Shown here piece by piece: positions 62,091 through 64,000 of a DNA stretch of 64,000 bases. Each line of letters opens with the position of its first letter. Position 1 is the stretch's first letter. The translations under genes were made by a program, and so were the position numbers. Source of the DNA: Diplonema papillatum (lineage: Eukaryota > Euglenozoa > Diplonemea > Diplonemida > Diplonemidae); contig JAPJBO010000033.1 of NCBI GenBank assembly GCA_030068145.1, positions 237,501 through 301,500 on the forward strand, written 5' to 3'. The notes under the pieces are model-generated. The model did no database searches. It was not told the DNA's origin and saw nothing but the letters and a program-made list of their open reading frames with translations.

Positions 62091-64000
62091 GCAGAGGACG
62101 CCGACAGAAGTCTGCTCTGCGAGTGTGGACATGTGGGTGGGGATCATAGGGGGACGCCGCCTGTCACTTGCTGCCGCAAGCGTTCCCCATCTCCTCAGGA
62201 GGTCTCCTCTACCGAGTTGGATCCATCGCTCGGTGTTGGACACAACGCCACGCAACCAACGCAAACGAACAGGAGCAGTTTTGCGGCGGCCCGCGATGCC
62301 ATGTGGAGTCTACACCTTTTGTAGTAGGAGTAGTCGAGGAGTACTGTTGTGCTGAAGGAAACCTTTCCGGAACGAAGGCTGCACGAAAAAGTTAAACGAA
62401 ACCAAAATAGTAGTACCCACCAACCAATAAAGATAGATCAACTGCCGGGTGGGCTTGGCTGACGCTTGTTGTCGGTCGGGAAAAGTGCCACACGACCCTC
62501 TTGATAAATTCCAACTCATGTTGTCGGTTGAAGCTTTTAACTCTGCGTCTTGCACATGTCATGTCATATGTTCTTTAACGTGTGAAACCCCATGACAGGC
62601 GGGCCGTGTAGTACGGGACGCCTCCTCTCCCCCAGAGTAAACATAACTCCTAACCACACGTCGGCTACCTCGTTCTCTTCAGTTAAAATATGATCAGTTG
62701 ATGCTGATCGCCCGTTGTTTCGTTTATCGGTGCAAGACCCAAACTCCGGAAACGTTCTGTGCCCTACGACTCGTCGTTCCTCTGGTGTGGCGAAAACGCA
62801 TTTCCACGACACCAGAGCCACAGCCAACCCTCAACCTTCCTTCGGACAACGTCTATCTTTTTTCAACGCGAATGTCTTGCCGCCTTGCTTGTTGCGAATA
62901 CTTGTTTTCGATGAGGCGTGAAGCAGTTAATTCTTGCCTGCAGAGACCGAGCGCCTTATGGGCTAAGTGGCGTGCACGGGTTCTCTCTCTATAAGAACTC
63001 TGCAGTCGCCAACGCTCTCTCGGCAAGTCTTGGTTTTGATGTTTTGGCTTCATGTCAAAATCCCCTTATATTGTAGGCCAGGAATCTTCACTTTGCAGTT
63101 TGTTAGGAGATGATTTCTCGTTGCTCGCGTATAAGGTACAGATCACACAAAACCACGTGGAAAACTTCACTTTGCATTCAAGAACACATCACGACACGAT
63201 GTGGAACTTCCTCGAGAGCTCGACTTCGAAGTAGTTTCATTCACCAAATGCAAAATCATATTTTCACGCGCACCAGCTTTCGAGAGGGCGAAGGTTTTCA
63301 CTTGCTTGACTGGAACGTTGAATCGCAATGTGCCGCAAGAACGAATGTCCTGCATCGGTCGTATGCTGCGTTCCCTGCGCCCAAGTGGTAATTGTTGCAA
63401 AAATTGCGAGCATCGGGGTGGCGCTCCGAACCGTTTGATTCTGTGCATCAGCCCGACTCCCGAGCGCCCGACGATCATCGAAGTTGAGACCTGCCTCCCT
63501 GCCACCCCCTTCGCCCCACCGCAGTACACCCTCATTTTCGCGATCTTCGCTGCATCGTGTAGCAATCCTTGCCTCGGAGTTCCTTTCTCAGAAGTATTAC
63601 GCACGCTCTCTCCCGCAAGCAACCCAGCTTGCAATAGTTGCACTTCTTTCCCTTCTCCTTTTGTTTTACATATGCGCCAGCTTGAAAGGAAATGCTCGAC
63701 GATGCTGCCCGACAAAGAACAGAAGGGATCCCGAAGGCTGTAACTACCGAACAACGTGTTGAACAGACGTGAGGTCATGCGGGTCTACCCCTACACGACA
63801 AATCACACAAACACAACAGGTCAAAGTCCTGAGTGAGAAAACAACACACGGTGGTGTAAACGAAGAACAAGTTGCCGATTTGTCGGTCTGCCAGGACAGT
63901 TTACTGCAAGCAACATCGCCTGGCCTGAGAGAGAACCCGTGCACCGCCAAACGTTTGCAACCATAGGCAGTGTGAGGCCTACAGAAGAGCTGCACCAAGT
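62091..64000. other. Terminal gene-poor stretch
   Basis: It holds a short repeat near 62690 (GATCAGTTGATGCTGATCGC) shared with 29710, and ORFs on both strands without domains. No gene is trusted here. Confidence 0.5.
63167..63778 (-). CDS. Hypothetical ORF, 203 codons, weak
   Basis: A true ATG at 63778 (minus strand) opens 203 codons to a stop at 63167. The sequence has mixed composition with several Cys and basic residues and no recognisable motif. A plus-strand ORF of 180 codons covers the same bases, so at least one is spurious. Kept only as a candidate. Confidence 0.2.
   Translation of the reverse strand: MTSRLFNTLFGSYSLRDPFCSLSGSIVEHFLSSWRICKTKGEGKEVQLLQAGLLAGESVRNTSEKGTPRQGLLHDAAKIAKMRVYCGGAKGVAGRQVSTSMIVGRSGVGLMHRIKRFGAPPRCSQFLQQLPLGRRERSIRPMQDIRSCGTLRFNVPVKQVKTFALSKAGARENMILHLVNETTSKSSSRGSSTSCRDVFLNAK

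Noticed and set aside
1-64000. CRISPR arrays, bacterial operons, dinoflagellate spliced-leader sequence, complete tRNA genes
   Set aside because: The tandem repeats lack unique spacers of constant length, introns exclude prokaryotic gene structure, and no spliced-leader or foldable tRNA was recognised by eye. A tRNA covariance search could change the last point.

Overview
The window is nuclear DNA of a unicellular eukaryote. The evidence is long GC-rich coding exons, GT-AG introns, a four-domain voltage-gated cation channel, an RBR ubiquitin ligase whose RING1 finger is completed only by splicing, a LINE reverse transcriptase, and pieces of eukaryotic SSU and LSU rRNA. The lineage cannot be fixed from the sequence. 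A protist of the alveolate/stramenopile/haptophyte kind fits the gene style; an alveolate (for example a dinoflagellate relative) is a guess. No prokaryotic operon signals, CRISPR array or convincing tRNA gene were seen.

Layout: 2-1219 is the 3' end of a Pro/Ser-rich protein. 3423-6278 encodes a 951-residue protein with CTFxPxIN-type motifs. 9547-17072 holds a secreted EGF and Pro-rich protein, probably one gene whose first intron carries a decayed LINE. 18935-23992 is a two-exon KH-like/RBR E3 ligase whose end is formed by an inserted MITE. 24-33 kb is repeat-rich: nested MITEs, SSU fragments, a 1.3 kb TIR element with TAA target duplications, minisatellites, and an isolated LSU rRNA 3' end. 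33931-34212 is a small gene followed by a tandem array. 36878-38545 is a three-exon TMEM254-like membrane protein. 42107-42517 is a small coiled-coil protein. 44417-51064 is the 2215-residue channel. 56108-60896 is a three-exon gene that looks like separate ORFs until it is spliced across repeat-filled introns. The last 2 kb hold no gene I trust.

Two themes stand out. First, several genes (33.9, 36.9, 42.1, 44.4 and 56.1 kb) are followed by tandem copies of their own 3' ends, ranging from a few terminal codons to about 600 bp. In the channel these copies stay in frame through several indels. Second, introns and gene edges are packed with a few short dispersed families, labelled here: A (TIR GAGCCGGTCC, about 170-180 bp), B (ends GAATAGTTGA), C (about 220 bp, with GCAGGTGCTTATACAAAA) and a G-run/TCGAA TIR family. 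These split genes, changed at least one stop codon, and carry or flank rRNA fragments.

All gene models come from reading frames, splice-site phase and motif recognition only. No alignment, transcript or database search was available.
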